Positions 17,273 to 26,505 of a stretch of DNA of 64,000 nt are shown here, in pieces; positions within the stretch are counted from its first letter, which is position 1; every line of letters starts with the position of its first letter. This DNA comes from CAVXSP01 sp963764505 (lineage in GTDB: Bacteria; Acidobacteriota; Vicinamibacteria; Vicinamibacterales; SCN-69-37). Where the stretch lies: positions 3,100,001 to 3,164,000 of the forward strand of contig CAVXSP010000001.1 in assembly GCA_963764505.1 (NCBI GenBank). Direction: 5' to 3'. A model generated the notes under the pieces. That model saw only the letters and a program-made list of their open reading frames with translations. It ran no database searches and had not been told where the DNA came from. A program made the translations under genes and the position numbers.

Positions 17273-17988
17273 TGCGAACCCGTGCCAGCAACCCCAGGGG
17301 CTGCGCCACGCTTGCGTGCCTGCTGACGTGCGTCTCCGTCCTGGGAGCTCCGCCGGAGCCTGGAGCGCGGACCGTGCGCGCGCAGGCTGCGGCGGGCTCG
17401 ATCCGGGGCCGCCTGCACTTTGCCGCGAACACGCGTCTGGCGGCGGTCAGGCCCGCCGTCAGCGATCTGGGCGGCGGGGAGCCTGTCTCGGTCGACCGTC
17501 GCCGCAGCGTGGTCTACATCGACGCAGTGCCGCGCCGCGCGTTCGACGAGCTGCCGGTCGGCCGCGTACGGATGGACCAGCGCAACGAGGAATTCGTGCC
17601 GCGCGTGCTGGCCATCACGGTCGGCACCACTGTCGATTTCCCGAACAGCGACACCAAGTTCCACAACGTCTTCTCCCTCTCGAAGCCGCATCCCTTCGAT
17701 CTCGGCCGCTACCCGCCTGGGAAGTGGGGCTCGGAGCGCTTCGATCGGCCCGGCCTCGTGCGCGTCTTCTGTGACATCCATTCGCACATGAGCGGCTACA
17801 TCCTGGTGTTCAGCCATCCGTACTTCGCGGTGACGGACGCGGACGATCGCTACGCGATTCCGAACGTCCCGGCCGGCACGTATACGCTCGTGCTCTGGAG
17901 CGAGCTGGGCGCGGCCGAGCCGCGGCGCATCACGGTGACCGAGGGAGGAACGACCGAAGCGGACTTCGAGGTCGGCCGGACCCGATGA
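17272..17988 (+). CDS. Cupredoxin-like periplasmic protein (methylamine-utilisation type)
   Basis: A 238-residue exported protein. Residues about 100-180 form a cupredoxin-like fold with copper-ligand candidates: His in FHNVFSLSKPH, Cys/His in VRVFCDIHSHMSGYILV. The last 50 residues (DRYAIPNVPAGTYTLVLWSE) are a carboxypeptidase-regulatory-like beta-sandwich. Proteins of this architecture are often annotated as methylamine-utilisation proteins, though no amine oxidase is nearby. It starts one base into the porin stop and overlaps the histidine kinase gene by four bases. Confidence 0.75.
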   Translation: MRTRASNPRGCATLACLLTCVSVLGAPPEPGARTVRAQAAAGSIRGRLHFAANTRLAAVRPAVSDLGGGEPVSVDRRRSVVYIDAVPRRAFDELPVGRVRMDQRNEEFVPRVLAITVGTTVDFPNSDTKFHNVFSLSKPHPFDLGRYPPGKWGSERFDRPGLVRVFCDIHSHMSGYILVFSHPYFAVTDADDRYAIPNVPAGTYTLVLWSELGAAEPRRITVTEGGTTEADFEVGRTR

Positions 17989-19724
17989 CGCCGCTGTCTT
18001 CGCTCACCAACCGCATCTTCCTCGCGAGCGTCGTGCTCGTGCTCGGCTCGATGGTGACCGCGGTCTATTTCGTGAACAAGGCCGTCACCGAGCAGGCGAC
18101 CGCCGAGCTGGAGCGCGGGCTGGACGAGGCCGCCCTGCTCGTGAACGAGTACGTGTCTCAGCGGTTCGAGAACTACGTGCAGGTGGCGCGTACCGTGGCC
18201 GATCTGCCGAAGCTCAAGGCCGCGGCCGCCGTGAACGATCCGCCGACGGTCACGCCCATCGCGCAGGAGTACCAGCAGCAGGTGCAGGCCGATCTGTTCG
18301 TCGTGAGCGGACGGACGGGACGGGTGCTGGCGAGCGTCGGGCCGGTCGCCCCGGACCCGCGCACCGTCGCCCAGCTGGCCCAGGCGCACGCGTTCGGCGC
18401 CGAATCGGTCTGGTTCTGGGCCTATGAAGGCAGCCTCCTCCGCATGGCCGCGATTCCCTTGACGATCAGCCCGGGCCCGGAGCGTCTTGGCACGCTCATC
18501 GTGGGCTTCCGGCTCGACCGCCTCACCCCGCACATCAAGGCGCTCACGGACAGCGACCTGGTCGTGATGGCGGACGGGCAGGTCGTCGGATCGACGCTGG
18601 AGAAGGTGCGCTCTTCGGACATGGCGCCCGTCGCGGCCGCCGGGTCGGCCGCGTTCGAGGTCCGGCTCGGAGGCGAGGAGTACATCGGGCGCGCGCAGCC
18701 GCTCGGCGGGGCTGGCGACCCCGTCGCCCTCGTGCTCCGCTCCCGGACCGCGCGGCTGGCGTTCCTCAGCCAGCTCCACCGCAAGATCGCGCTCACCGGT
18801 GTCGCCGCCGTGCTCGCGGCGACGCTGCTCGGCTACGGGATCGCCCGGACGGTGACGCGGCCGCTCAGGGCCGTCACGGCCACGATGCGCGAGATGGCGG
18901 CGACCGGCGACCTGGCGCGCGCCGTTCCCGCGGTCCGGCCGTGGGACGACGAGGACGCGCGCCTTCTGGCCGGCACGTTCCGCCAGCTGACCACCGCGCT
19001 CGATCGGTTCCAGCACGAAGCCGCGCAACGCGAGCGGCTCTCCTCGCTCGGGCGCCTGTCGACCGTGATCGCGCACGAAGTCCGCAACCCGCTGATGATC
19101 ATCAAGGCATCGATCCGCAGCCTGCGCCGCGGCGCCTCCCCCGAGACCGCGGAGGTGGCGGGCAGCATCGACGAAGAAGTGAACCGGATCAATCACGTCG
19201 TCACCGACGTCCTCGACTTCGCGCGGCCGATCCGCTTCTCGCTCCAGCCCGCCGACCTCGTGCAGATCTGCCAGGATGCGGCGCAGGCGGTCGAGACGGG
19301 CGCGAGCGACGTCGATATCGGCGTGGAACCGGACGAGCCCCGGGCACCGATCGTCACGGACGCACAGCGGCTGCGGGGCGTCCTCGTCAATGTCCTGACC
19401 AACGCGCAGCAGGCCGCCCGCGCGAGCCGGTCCAACGGGCGCGACGCCCCAGCTGTCCGGATCCGGACGACGCGCGCCGGGCGCGACCGATGGCGCATCG
19501 AAGTCATCGATCGCGGGAGGGGCATTCCACCGGCGGACCTCGCCCGGGTGTTCGAGCCGTTCTTCACCACGCGCCGGACGGGATCGGGGCTCGGTCTCGC
19601 GCTCGCGCGCAACGTCGTCGAGGGGCTCGGCGGGTCCATCAGCGTGGACAGCCGGGTCGATCTCGGCACGACCGTTCGCATCGATCTGCCCGAACAGCCC
19701 GCGCAGGGCAGCGCCAGTCTGTGA
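17985..19724 (+). CDS. Membrane sensor histidine kinase, NtrB-like
   Basis: A 579-residue sensor kinase. A first transmembrane helix (residues about 10-30) leads to a periplasmic sensor domain to about residue 260, then a second helix (IALTGVAAVLAATLLGYGIA), a HAMP domain (TVTRPLRAVTATMREMA), a HisKA dimerisation helix with phospho-acceptor IAHEVRNPLMIIKAS, and an HATPase with NVLTNAQQAA (N), DRGRGIPPADL (G1), FFTTRRTGSGLGLALAR (F/G2). The next gene is its NtrC-type partner. The operon places its signal near the porin and the cupredoxin-like protein, so an envelope or metal signal is plausible but unproven. Confidence 0.93.
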   Translation: MTPLSSLTNRIFLASVVLVLGSMVTAVYFVNKAVTEQATAELERGLDEAALLVNEYVSQRFENYVQVARTVADLPKLKAAAAVNDPPTVTPIAQEYQQQVQADLFVVSGRTGRVLASVGPVAPDPRTVAQLAQAHAFGAESVWFWAYEGSLLRMAAIPLTISPGPERLGTLIVGFRLDRLTPHIKALTDSDLVVMADGQVVGSTLEKVRSSDMAPVAAAGSAAFEVRLGGEEYIGRAQPLGGAGDPVALVLRSRTARLAFLSQLHRKIALTGVAAVLAATLLGYGIARTVTRPLRAVTATMREMAATGDLARAVPAVRPWDDEDARLLAGTFRQLTTALDRFQHEAAQRERLSSLGRLSTVIAHEVRNPLMIIKASIRSLRRGASPETAEVAGSIDEEVNRINHVVTDVLDFARPIRFSLQPADLVQICQDAAQAVETGASDVDIGVEPDEPRAPIVTDAQRLRGVLVNVLTNAQQAARASRSNGRDAPAVRIRTTRAGRDRWRIEVIDRGRGIPPADLARVFEPFFTTRRTGSGLGLALARNVVEGLGGSISVDSRVDLGTTVRIDLPEQPAQGSASL

Positions 19725-19750
19725 ACCGTCCAGTAGAGGTCCCCTCCGAC

Positions 19751-21139
19751 ATGCCCCAGACCCATGGTTCCGTCCTGCTCGTCGATGACGAGGCGAAGAT
19801 ACGTCAGGCGCTCGCCCGGGCCTTGAACGACGACGGCCACGAGGTCGTCGACACGGGCGATCCCCGCGATGTGCTGAGGCTCCTGAGCGAGCGCCCCTTC
19901 GACCTGCTCGTGCTCGACAACCTCATGCCGGAGCTGAGCGGTCTCGAGGTGATCCGGCAGATCGTCGCTTCGCTGCCCGAGGCCGAGCGGCCGCAGATCC
20001 TGATGATGACGGCGCACGCCACCGTGGAGAGCGCCATCGAAGCCATGAAGCTGGGCGCGCTCGACTACCTGCAGAAGCCCTTCGAAATCGAGGAGTTCCT
20101 CGTCGTCGCCCGCCGGGCGATCGAGCACGAACGGCTGCGGACGCACCACGACTACCTGATCACCGAACGCGACGAGCAGTTCGGCCACTACGGCATCATC
20201 GGGCGGAGCCGGGCCATTCAGGAGGTGATCCGGACGGCGCGCCTCGTGGCCCAGACGCGGAGCACCATCCTCATCACCGGCGAGACCGGCACCGGGAAGG
20301 AGCTGGTCGCTCGCGCCATTCACGACTGGAGCGGCCAGCGCGGCATGCCCCTGGTCAAGGTCAACTGCGCGGCCCTGCCGGAGACCCTCATCGAATCGGA
20401 ACTGTTCGGCCATGTCAGGGGCGCGTTCACGGGCGCCGTCGCGAACAAGAAGGGACGGTTCGCGCTGGCGGACGGCGGCACCATCTTCCTCGACGAAATC
20501 GGGACGATCTCCGCCTCCGTCCAGGCGAAGTTGCTGCGGGTGCTGCAGGAGCGCGAATTCGAGCCGCTCGGGTCGGAACGCAGCGTCCGCGTCGACGTCC
20601 GGGTGATCGCGGCGACGAACCGCGACCTCCGCCAGCTCGCCTCCGACGGAAAGTTCCAGGAAGACCTCTACTACCGGCTGAATGTCATCCCGCTCGAGAT
20701 GCCGCCGCTGCGCGACCGCCGTGAAGACATCGCGGTGCTCGTCGACCACTTCTGCCGCCGCCACGCCGAGCGCGCCGGCAAACGGATCATGGGCGTCTCG
20801 CCGGACGCGATGGCCTTGCTCACCGAGGCGCCGTGGCCCGGAAACGTGCGGGAGCTCGAGAACGCGATCGAGCGGGCCGTGGTGCTCTGCAGTCAGCCGG
20901 TCATCCAGCCGCGCGACGTCGTGCTCGTCGGCGCCGTGACCCCGGCGCAGAGCGGTCTGCCGTCGCTCAACCTGAAACAGAACCTCGAATGGACGGAGCG
21001 GGAGACCGTCCGCCGCGCGCTCGATCTGTCGCGAGGCGTCAAGAAGGACGCCGCCGAGACGATGGGCATCAGCCAGCGCGCCCTCAGCTACTACCTGGCG
21101 AAGCACAGGCTCGAGGAGGCGGAGCCTCAGAGCCACTGA
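19751..21139 (+). CDS. NtrC-family sigma-54 response regulator
   Basis: Activates sigma-54 promoters when phosphorylated. Receiver: VLLVDDEAKIRQAL with phospho-acceptor LLVLDNLMPELSGLEV and LQKPFEIEEFL. AAA+ domain: Walker A GETGTGKELVARAIHD, the sigma-54 contact loop GAFTGAVANKKGRF, Walker B GGTIFLDEIG, R-finger region YYRLNVIPLEMPPLRDR. The C-terminal Fis-type HTH is KKDAAETMGISQRALSYYLAKH. An in-frame GTG at 19721 overlaps the kinase stop as GTGA and would add ten residues; the ATG at 19751 gives the conserved length. Cognate of the kinase just upstream. Confidence 0.94.
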   Translation: MPQTHGSVLLVDDEAKIRQALARALNDDGHEVVDTGDPRDVLRLLSERPFDLLVLDNLMPELSGLEVIRQIVASLPEAERPQILMMTAHATVESAIEAMKLGALDYLQKPFEIEEFLVVARRAIEHERLRTHHDYLITERDEQFGHYGIIGRSRAIQEVIRTARLVAQTRSTILITGETGTGKELVARAIHDWSGQRGMPLVKVNCAALPETLIESELFGHVRGAFTGAVANKKGRFALADGGTIFLDEIGTISASVQAKLLRVLQEREFEPLGSERSVRVDVRVIAATNRDLRQLASDGKFQEDLYYRLNVIPLEMPPLRDRREDIAVLVDHFCRRHAERAGKRIMGVSPDAMALLTEAPWPGNVRELENAIERAVVLCSQPVIQPRDVVLVGAVTPAQSGLPSLNLKQNLEWTERETVRRALDLSRGVKKDAAETMGISQRALSYYLAKHRLEEAEPQSH

Positions 21140-22458
21140 AACGCGCCGGGGCCGGGGCGCGCCACGAACCAGGACGGCGGGCGGCCTGCGGCGTGTCGGC
21201 GCCGGTACTTGCCGAGCCAGCGCTCGCCGAACGACTCGGCCTCGTCGGCCGGAACGAGCGCCCAGACGCTGCCGCCGAACCCGGCGCCGAAGCTGCTCGC
21301 GGCGAACGCGCCGCAATCGATGGCGAGCGCCGCCAGGTCCGACGTCTCCGGCGTCTGATTCTGAAGCAGCGTCTCGGCGTCGGACTGGGAGGCCCGCGCG
21401 AGGAGACCGATCGCGTGCGCGTCCGCGGCGCGGAACGCCCGGAGGGCTTCCGGCACCCGGCCGTCTTCGGCGATGAAGTGCCGCAGCCGACGGCACAGCA
21501 GCTCGGGCGCGAGGCCGTCGATGCGGCTGCCGGCCGCAAGCGCCTCCATCTCCACCGACGCGGCGGGCGAAGACGCCACGATGCCGGCCAGCGTCCCGCG
21601 CGACTCTCCCGTGGCCTCGTTCCACAACCGCACGAGCGCCGCCGCGGCGAGCGACGCCCGATTGTAGCGCTCGCGCGCTCCGCCGGTCTTGTCGGCCTGA
21701 ATCCCGGTCGTGGCGACGACGAAGCGCCAGCGAGCGGGCATCGGCGCCTCGCCGAGTGCCACGACCGGCACGAACCCGCACGCGCTGACGAGCCCGGCGC
21801 GGCAGGTCAGGATCGCCGTGTGATCCTCGCTGCCGCCAAACGTGCCGACGCCGGGCGTGCCCTCCAGCTCGCCAAATGCCGCCCCGCGCTCTACCGCGCC
21901 AAGATAGCCCGCGAGATCGTGCGGCGTGCGAATCGAGGTCCGCCATTCCGGCCGGTCCTCGAGATTCGCGCGGCGGATGAGCGCCATGGCCACGGCGACG
22001 ACCAGGGCACTCGAGCTGCTCAACCCAGCCGCGCGGGGCAGATCGCTGGCGATCGTCAGATCCGCGCCGAGCGGCGCGCCGGGAAAGTTGGACTCGAAAC
22101 GACGCACGACGGCCATCATGTAGGTCAGGCCGCTGACCGCCGCGGGCCGAACCTCGCCGGCCGCCATGACGGTCGTCTCGCCGCTGTGGGCGTCCCGCAC
22201 GGAGACGCGCGAACCGACCCGCGGGCCTGCCGCCACGGCGAAGCCGCGCGGCGCCGCGGCGAGGAGCGAGCGGCCGCCCGCGTAGTCGGTGTGCTTGCCG
22301 AAGATCTCGATGCGCCCCGGCACGAACCAGCACCACGCCGGCCGTCCGCTCCACGTTCCATGCTCGGCGACCACGCGCTCGATGAGCTGCCCGCGGGTCG
22401 AGGCGTCGCGCTCGTCGAACCCGAGCGCGCGCAGGCGTTCGAGCGGCGTGCCGGTCAC
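21127..22458 (-). CDS. GHMP sugar kinase, galactokinase-like
   Basis: Phosphorylates a sugar, probably at C1, using ATP. Ordered GHMP motifs: PGRIEIFGKHTDYAGGRSL (galactokinase signature region, with Lys where E. coli GalK has Glu), LPRAAGLSSSSALVVAVAMA (motif II phosphate loop), and SFGAGFGGSVWALVP (motif III). The GTG start at 22458 overlaps the nucleotidyltransferase stop as GTGA. Length 443 residues. It is the last gene of the GH109-symporter-nucleotidyltransferase-kinase run, fitting a sugar-1-phosphate salvage role. The exact sugar (galactose, GalNAc or other) is not decidable from motifs. Confidence 0.82.
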   Translation of the reverse strand: MTGTPLERLRALGFDERDASTRGQLIERVVAEHGTWSGRPAWCWFVPGRIEIFGKHTDYAGGRSLLAAAPRGFAVAAGPRVGSRVSVRDAHSGETTVMAAGEVRPAAVSGLTYMMAVVRRFESNFPGAPLGADLTIASDLPRAAGLSSSSALVVAVAMALIRRANLEDRPEWRTSIRTPHDLAGYLGAVERGAAFGELEGTPGVGTFGGSEDHTAILTCRAGLVSACGFVPVVALGEAPMPARWRFVVATTGIQADKTGGARERYNRASLAAAALVRLWNEATGESRGTLAGIVASSPAASVEMEALAAGSRIDGLAPELLCRRLRHFIAEDGRVPEALRAFRAADAHAIGLLARASQSDAETLLQNQTPETSDLAALAIDCGAFAASSFGAGFGGSVWALVPADEAESFGERWLGKYRRRHAAGRPPSWFVARPGPGAFQWL

Positions 22459-23285
22459 GGGCAGGGCGTGATGCCAATCAACCGTCTCGTCACCTCGACG
22501 ATATCGAGCTGTCGGGAGAGATCGAGGACCGGGCCCGCGGCCGGGACTGCGGTGAACGGCACTCCACGCGACATCGCCAGCATCACCGCATCCGGCAGCT
22601 CGCACTCGCCGCGCAGCGAAGGGGCGACGTCCCGGCAGGCGTCGAAGATCCGCGGATCGAACCGCCACGCGTTCATGCTCACGAGCCGATCGCCTCGAGG
22701 GGCGCCGGCGGCCGCGCGTGCCGATTCGAAACCGGCCGGCTTCTCGACGATCCCGGCCAACTGCCCGGCCCGCGTCACCTCCACGAGCGCGAACTCGGCC
22801 ACGCGCGCCGCCGGAATGTCGCCCGAGCGCACGAGATCGTCGGCGTCGAACACGGCGAGGCCGGGCGACTGGAGCGCGACCAGGTCGCGCAGCACGGCCG
22901 ACGGATAGAGGTTGTCGCCGTTCACGACCAGGAACGGCGCATCCGCCAGCCATCCGGCGGCCGCCAGAACGGCGTCCGCCGTGCCGCGCGGCTCCGGCTG
23001 CTCGACGAGCGCGATGCTCGTCCGGTGCGCGCCTTCAGGCCGCTCGAACCCGGCAAACGCCCGCCGCTGCGCCGGGCCGACGACGACGGCGACCTCGTTG
23101 CAGCCTGCGTCTGCGAGGGAGCTCAGGATGTAATCGAGGAACGGACGGCCCCCGATCGGCATCAGCGTCTTGCAGCCGGCCGCCGCCGCCTCGCGCTGCG
23201 CCGGCGTCATCTCGACCGCCGCGGCCGGCGCGCGCATGCGGCGCCCTCGGCCGCGCGCGAGCACGATGGCCTTTACCTGCCCCAC
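22455..23285 (-). CDS. Sugar-phosphate nucleotidyltransferase
   Basis: NTP-transferase that would turn a sugar-1-phosphate into an NDP-sugar. The N-terminal nucleotide-binding motif is KAIVLARGRGRRM (variant of LAxGxGxRL), then CKTLMPIGGRPFLDYIL, VVNGDNLYP (metal-binding Asp), EFALVEV and GIVEKPAGFE. The GTG at 23283-23285, inside the end of the symporter gene, is the best start because the conserved KAIVL is preceded by a GTA codon; the overlap is 13 bases. Its gene pairs with a downstream GHMP kinase as in nucleotide-sugar salvage pathways. Confidence 0.85.
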   Translation of the reverse strand: MGQVKAIVLARGRGRRMRAPAAAVEMTPAQREAAAAGCKTLMPIGGRPFLDYILSSLADAGCNEVAVVVGPAQRRAFAGFERPEGAHRTSIALVEQPEPRGTADAVLAAAGWLADAPFLVVNGDNLYPSAVLRDLVALQSPGLAVFDADDLVRSGDIPAARVAEFALVEVTRAGQLAGIVEKPAGFESARAAAGAPRGDRLVSMNAWRFDPRIFDACRDVAPSLRGECELPDAVMLAMSRGVPFTAVPAAGPVLDLSRQLDIVEVTRRLIGITPCP

Positions 23286-25033
23286 ACGCGTGGCAGCAGC
23301 CGGTAGAGCGTCCACCCACTCGCGGCGAAGGCCGCGACGGAGACGAGTGCGGCGACCTGATGACCGAGCAGGATGTGTCCGGTCCCGAACAGCGCGCTGA
23401 AGACGAACGTGCAGCCGGCAATCCAGCCCAGGAACGCGAGCGACAGATCGTCGGACGAGGCGAGATTGCCCGACGCGCGGCGGATCGCCGCCCATCCCGG
23501 TCCGGACGGACGTGCTTTCTCATAGAAGCGCCGCAGCACGTCCGCATCCGTGGGCGCGGTCATCCACGTCACGGCCAGCCAGACGACGCTGGTCGCGCCG
23601 ATCGTGACGAGCAGCGAGATGTGCGTCGGCATCGTGAACCCGGCGCGTCCTGCAGCGAAGAGGATCGCGGCCAGCGCGAAGGACGCGACCATGGCCGCGA
23701 TCTCGCTCCACGCGTTGATCCGCCACCAGAACCATCGCAGCAGATAGAGCAGCCCCGTGCCGGCGCCGACCGACAGCATCAGGTCGAATCCGCTGCGGGC
23801 GGTCTGGAGGAAGAGCGTGAAGAACGCGGCCGCAATCATCAGCAGGGCCGTTACCAGCCGCCCGATCGCGACGTAGTGTCGCTCCTGCTGTCCGGGACGA
23901 AGGAACCGCCGGTAGAAGTCGTGCACGAGATACGACGTGCCCCAGTTGAGGTGCGTGGAGATCGTGGACACGTAGGCGGCGAGCAGGCCCGCGACCATCA
24001 GACCGAGAAGGCCGGCCGGCAGGAACGTGAGCATCGCGGAATACGCCATGTCATCGCCGAGCATGCTGGGATCGACCTGGGGCAGGGCTCGCGCGATGTC
24101 GGAGACCTGCGGAAACACCAGCATCGAACTGAGCGCGACGATGACCCACGGCCACGGGCGCAGGGCGTAGTGCGCGACGTTGAACAGGAGGGTGCCAGAC
24201 AGCGCGTCGCGCTCCGAGCGGGCGGCGAGCATCCGCTGGGCGATGTAGCTGCCGCCGCCCGGCTCCGCCCCCGGGTACCACGTCGCCCACCACTGCACCG
24301 TGATCGGCAGGATGAAGAGCGGCAGCGACACGCTCCAGTCGCCGAGGTCGGGGATCATGTGGAGCGTCTGGGGCTGGAGTTTCTCGATCAGACCGCTCAG
24401 CCCGCCGACCTGGGGCTGCCGGAGAGCGTAGATCGCGGCCGCAAACGAGCCGGTCATCGCGATCCCGAACTGCAGGAAGTCGGTGACCAGCACCCCCCAC
24501 AGGCCCGAGGTCGCGGCGAACAGGATATTGATGACACCGCACGTGACGAGCGTGCGCATCATGGGCCAGCCGAGCAGCACGTTGGCGATCTTCGCCGCCG
24601 CCAGGTTCACCGTCGCCATGATTACGATGTTGAAGAAGAAGCCGAGATACACGGCCCGGAACCCGCGGACCCACGAGGCGGCCGGCCCCGAGTACCGGAG
24701 CTCGTAGAACTCCAGATCCGTCAACACGCCGATGCGCCGCCAGAGCCGCGCGTAGAAGAAGACGGTCATCATCCCGGTGAGCAGGTAGGCCCACCAGACC
24801 CAGTTGCCGGCGATCCCGCCCTGGCGTACGAGATTGGCGACCAGATTGGGCGTGTCGGTACTGAACGTGGTCGCGACCATCGAGACGCCGATCAGCCACC
24901 ACGGGGCCGCCCGTCCAGAGGTGAAGAACTCGGCCGTGCTCGAGCCGGCACGGCGCGCGAGGTAGATGGCTGGAAGGAACGAAATGACGAGCGAGGCGAA
25001 AACGATGATCCAGTCGAGTGACGTCAGCTGCAT
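23273..25033 (-). CDS. Sodium:solute symporter (SSS family)
   Basis: Inner-membrane importer of 586 residues with roughly 13-15 helices. SSS features include the N-terminal IIVFASLVISFLPAIYLARR, the SGRAAPWWLIGVSMVATTFS segment of TM1-2 (SGR..PWW..G.SM.AT), and GLLGLMVAGLLAAYVSTIST in the core. SSS proteins use the sodium gradient to take up sugars, amino acids or vitamins. The gene starts 6 bases after the GH109-type enzyme and overlaps the nucleotidyltransferase, so a sugar substrate released by that enzyme is the likely cargo. Confidence 0.92.
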   Translation of the reverse strand: MQLTSLDWIIVFASLVISFLPAIYLARRAGSSTAEFFTSGRAAPWWLIGVSMVATTFSTDTPNLVANLVRQGGIAGNWVWWAYLLTGMMTVFFYARLWRRIGVLTDLEFYELRYSGPAASWVRGFRAVYLGFFFNIVIMATVNLAAAKIANVLLGWPMMRTLVTCGVINILFAATSGLWGVLVTDFLQFGIAMTGSFAAAIYALRQPQVGGLSGLIEKLQPQTLHMIPDLGDWSVSLPLFILPITVQWWATWYPGAEPGGGSYIAQRMLAARSERDALSGTLLFNVAHYALRPWPWVIVALSSMLVFPQVSDIARALPQVDPSMLGDDMAYSAMLTFLPAGLLGLMVAGLLAAYVSTISTHLNWGTSYLVHDFYRRFLRPGQQERHYVAIGRLVTALLMIAAAFFTLFLQTARSGFDLMLSVGAGTGLLYLLRWFWWRINAWSEIAAMVASFALAAILFAAGRAGFTMPTHISLLVTIGATSVVWLAVTWMTAPTDADVLRRFYEKARPSGPGWAAIRRASGNLASSDDLSLAFLGWIAGCTFVFSALFGTGHILLGHQVAALVSVAAFAASGWTLYRLLPRVWGR

Positions 25034-25039
25034 TCGGCC

Positions 25040-26362
25040 TCACATGTGCACGATCTCGACCGGCGGCGTCGTCTTCCATCGTCCGCGCGTGAAATCCGGG
25101 AAGGTGGCCGGCTGGCCGTTGCTGGCGACCGACTGGCAGCTCAACGCCACGACGGCGCTCAGGGCCGCCGCATCATAGACGTTCATGTCCGTGGGACGGC
25201 CCTCCCGCAAACACTTGATCAGCCGGTAGTCCTCGATGAAGTCCATGCCGCCGTGCCCCGCGCCCGCGGCCTGGGCGGCGATCTCCTTCCAGAGCGGATG
25301 TTCGAACTCCTCGAGCAGCGTCTCGGCAGGGACCCACTCGTCGGGCTTGCCTCGCCCCTCGATGTAGGCGCGATCGGGATAGCCGGCGAACAGCCCTTTC
25401 GTCCCCTGGACCTTGTGGATCCGGCTGTACGGCCTCGGAAGATTCGTGCAGTGCTGCACGACGATGGTGCGGCCGTTGGCGGTCCTGATGAGACTCGTAT
25501 TCACGTCGCCCAGGACGTACTGCTCGCGACGCTGGGGCGCGGACGGCGGGAAGTGCTCGGCCGCCCAGTTCTGCAGGCCGCGGGACGGGCCGCTCATCGA
25601 GACCAGATAGTCGAATCGGTCGCCGCGGTTCACGTGCAGGCAGTTGGCGACCGGGCCGAGGCCGTGCGTCGGATACATGTTGCCGTTCAGCTTCATCGAC
25701 CAGGCCCGCCGCCAGAGCCCTTCGCCGCTGTCCGCGAACTTGATCGCACGGAGGTCGTGCAGGTAGCCGCCTTCGGCGTGCAGGATCTCGCCGAACACGC
25801 CCCGCTCGACCATGTGGTAGACCATCATCTCCATGCGGTCGTAGTTGCAATTCTCCATGAGCACGCAGTGCCTGCGGTACTTCTCGGCCGCCTCGACGAT
25901 GGCCCAGCAATCTTCCAGTGCCATGGCCGCGGGCACTTCGGTGGCAGCGTGCTTGCCGTTCTTCATCGCCGCCAGCATGATCGGCACGTGCCATTCCCAC
26001 GGCGTCGCGTTGTACACGAGATCGAGCGGCTCGGTCTCGCAGAGCCGCTCGAAATCCCGATCGCCGCGCGTGTAGACCGCGGGCGGCGGCTGCCCCGCCT
26101 GTGTAATCGCGTCCGTCGCCCAAGCCGTGCGCTCCGGCCGGATATCGCAGACAGCCGTGATGCGGCAGCCCGGAATCTTGAGCAGGTTCCTGACATGATT
26201 GGAGCCCTGGCCGCCGATGCCCACGTACCCGATCCGGACCTCCGGGATCGGCGCGGCCGCGAACGCGCCGGCCGAGGCCTCTTGTGCGGCAGCTTCCGGC
26301 CCGATGGCGGCGGCGCCGACGATCGCGGCGCTCCCTGTCTTCAGAAAGTCTCGACGGTTCAT
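25040..26362 (-). CDS. Tat-exported Gfo/Idh/MocA oxidoreductase, GH109-type
   Basis: NAD-dependent glycosidase-like enzyme, 440 residues. Tat signal MNRRDFLKTGSAA; Rossmann motif IGYVGIGGQGSNHVRNLL; EVPAAMALEDCWAIVE; ENCNYDRMEMMVYHMV; GGYLHDLRAIKF; YPTHGLGPVANCLHVNRGDR; QHCTNLPRPYS..KVQGTKG. This motif string matches the GH109 alpha-N-acetylgalactosaminidase group (NAD+-retaining oxidation/elimination mechanism, Tyr and His of the GYLHDL and PTHG segments). Substrate may be GalNAc or another glycoside. It heads an operon with the symporter, nucleotidyltransferase and kinase. Confidence 0.88.
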   Translation of the reverse strand: MNRRDFLKTGSAAIVGAAAIGPEAAAQEASAGAFAAAPIPEVRIGYVGIGGQGSNHVRNLLKIPGCRITAVCDIRPERTAWATDAITQAGQPPPAVYTRGDRDFERLCETEPLDLVYNATPWEWHVPIMLAAMKNGKHAATEVPAAMALEDCWAIVEAAEKYRRHCVLMENCNYDRMEMMVYHMVERGVFGEILHAEGGYLHDLRAIKFADSGEGLWRRAWSMKLNGNMYPTHGLGPVANCLHVNRGDRFDYLVSMSGPSRGLQNWAAEHFPPSAPQRREQYVLGDVNTSLIRTANGRTIVVQHCTNLPRPYSRIHKVQGTKGLFAGYPDRAYIEGRGKPDEWVPAETLLEEFEHPLWKEIAAQAAGAGHGGMDFIEDYRLIKCLREGRPTDMNVYDAAALSAVVALSCQSVASNGQPATFPDFTRGRWKTTPPVEIVHM

Positions 26363-26505
26363 CGTCACACCTGAGTCTGCGCACGAACCCGGCCCGCGCG
26401 GCCTCCAGGAAGAAGACGTGCGCCCGGCTCGACGCGACATAGTGCGCTTTCCGGCACGTGCCTGTCCAGCGAAGCATGCCGGTGACCGCACGACGAAGAC
26501 GCGGA

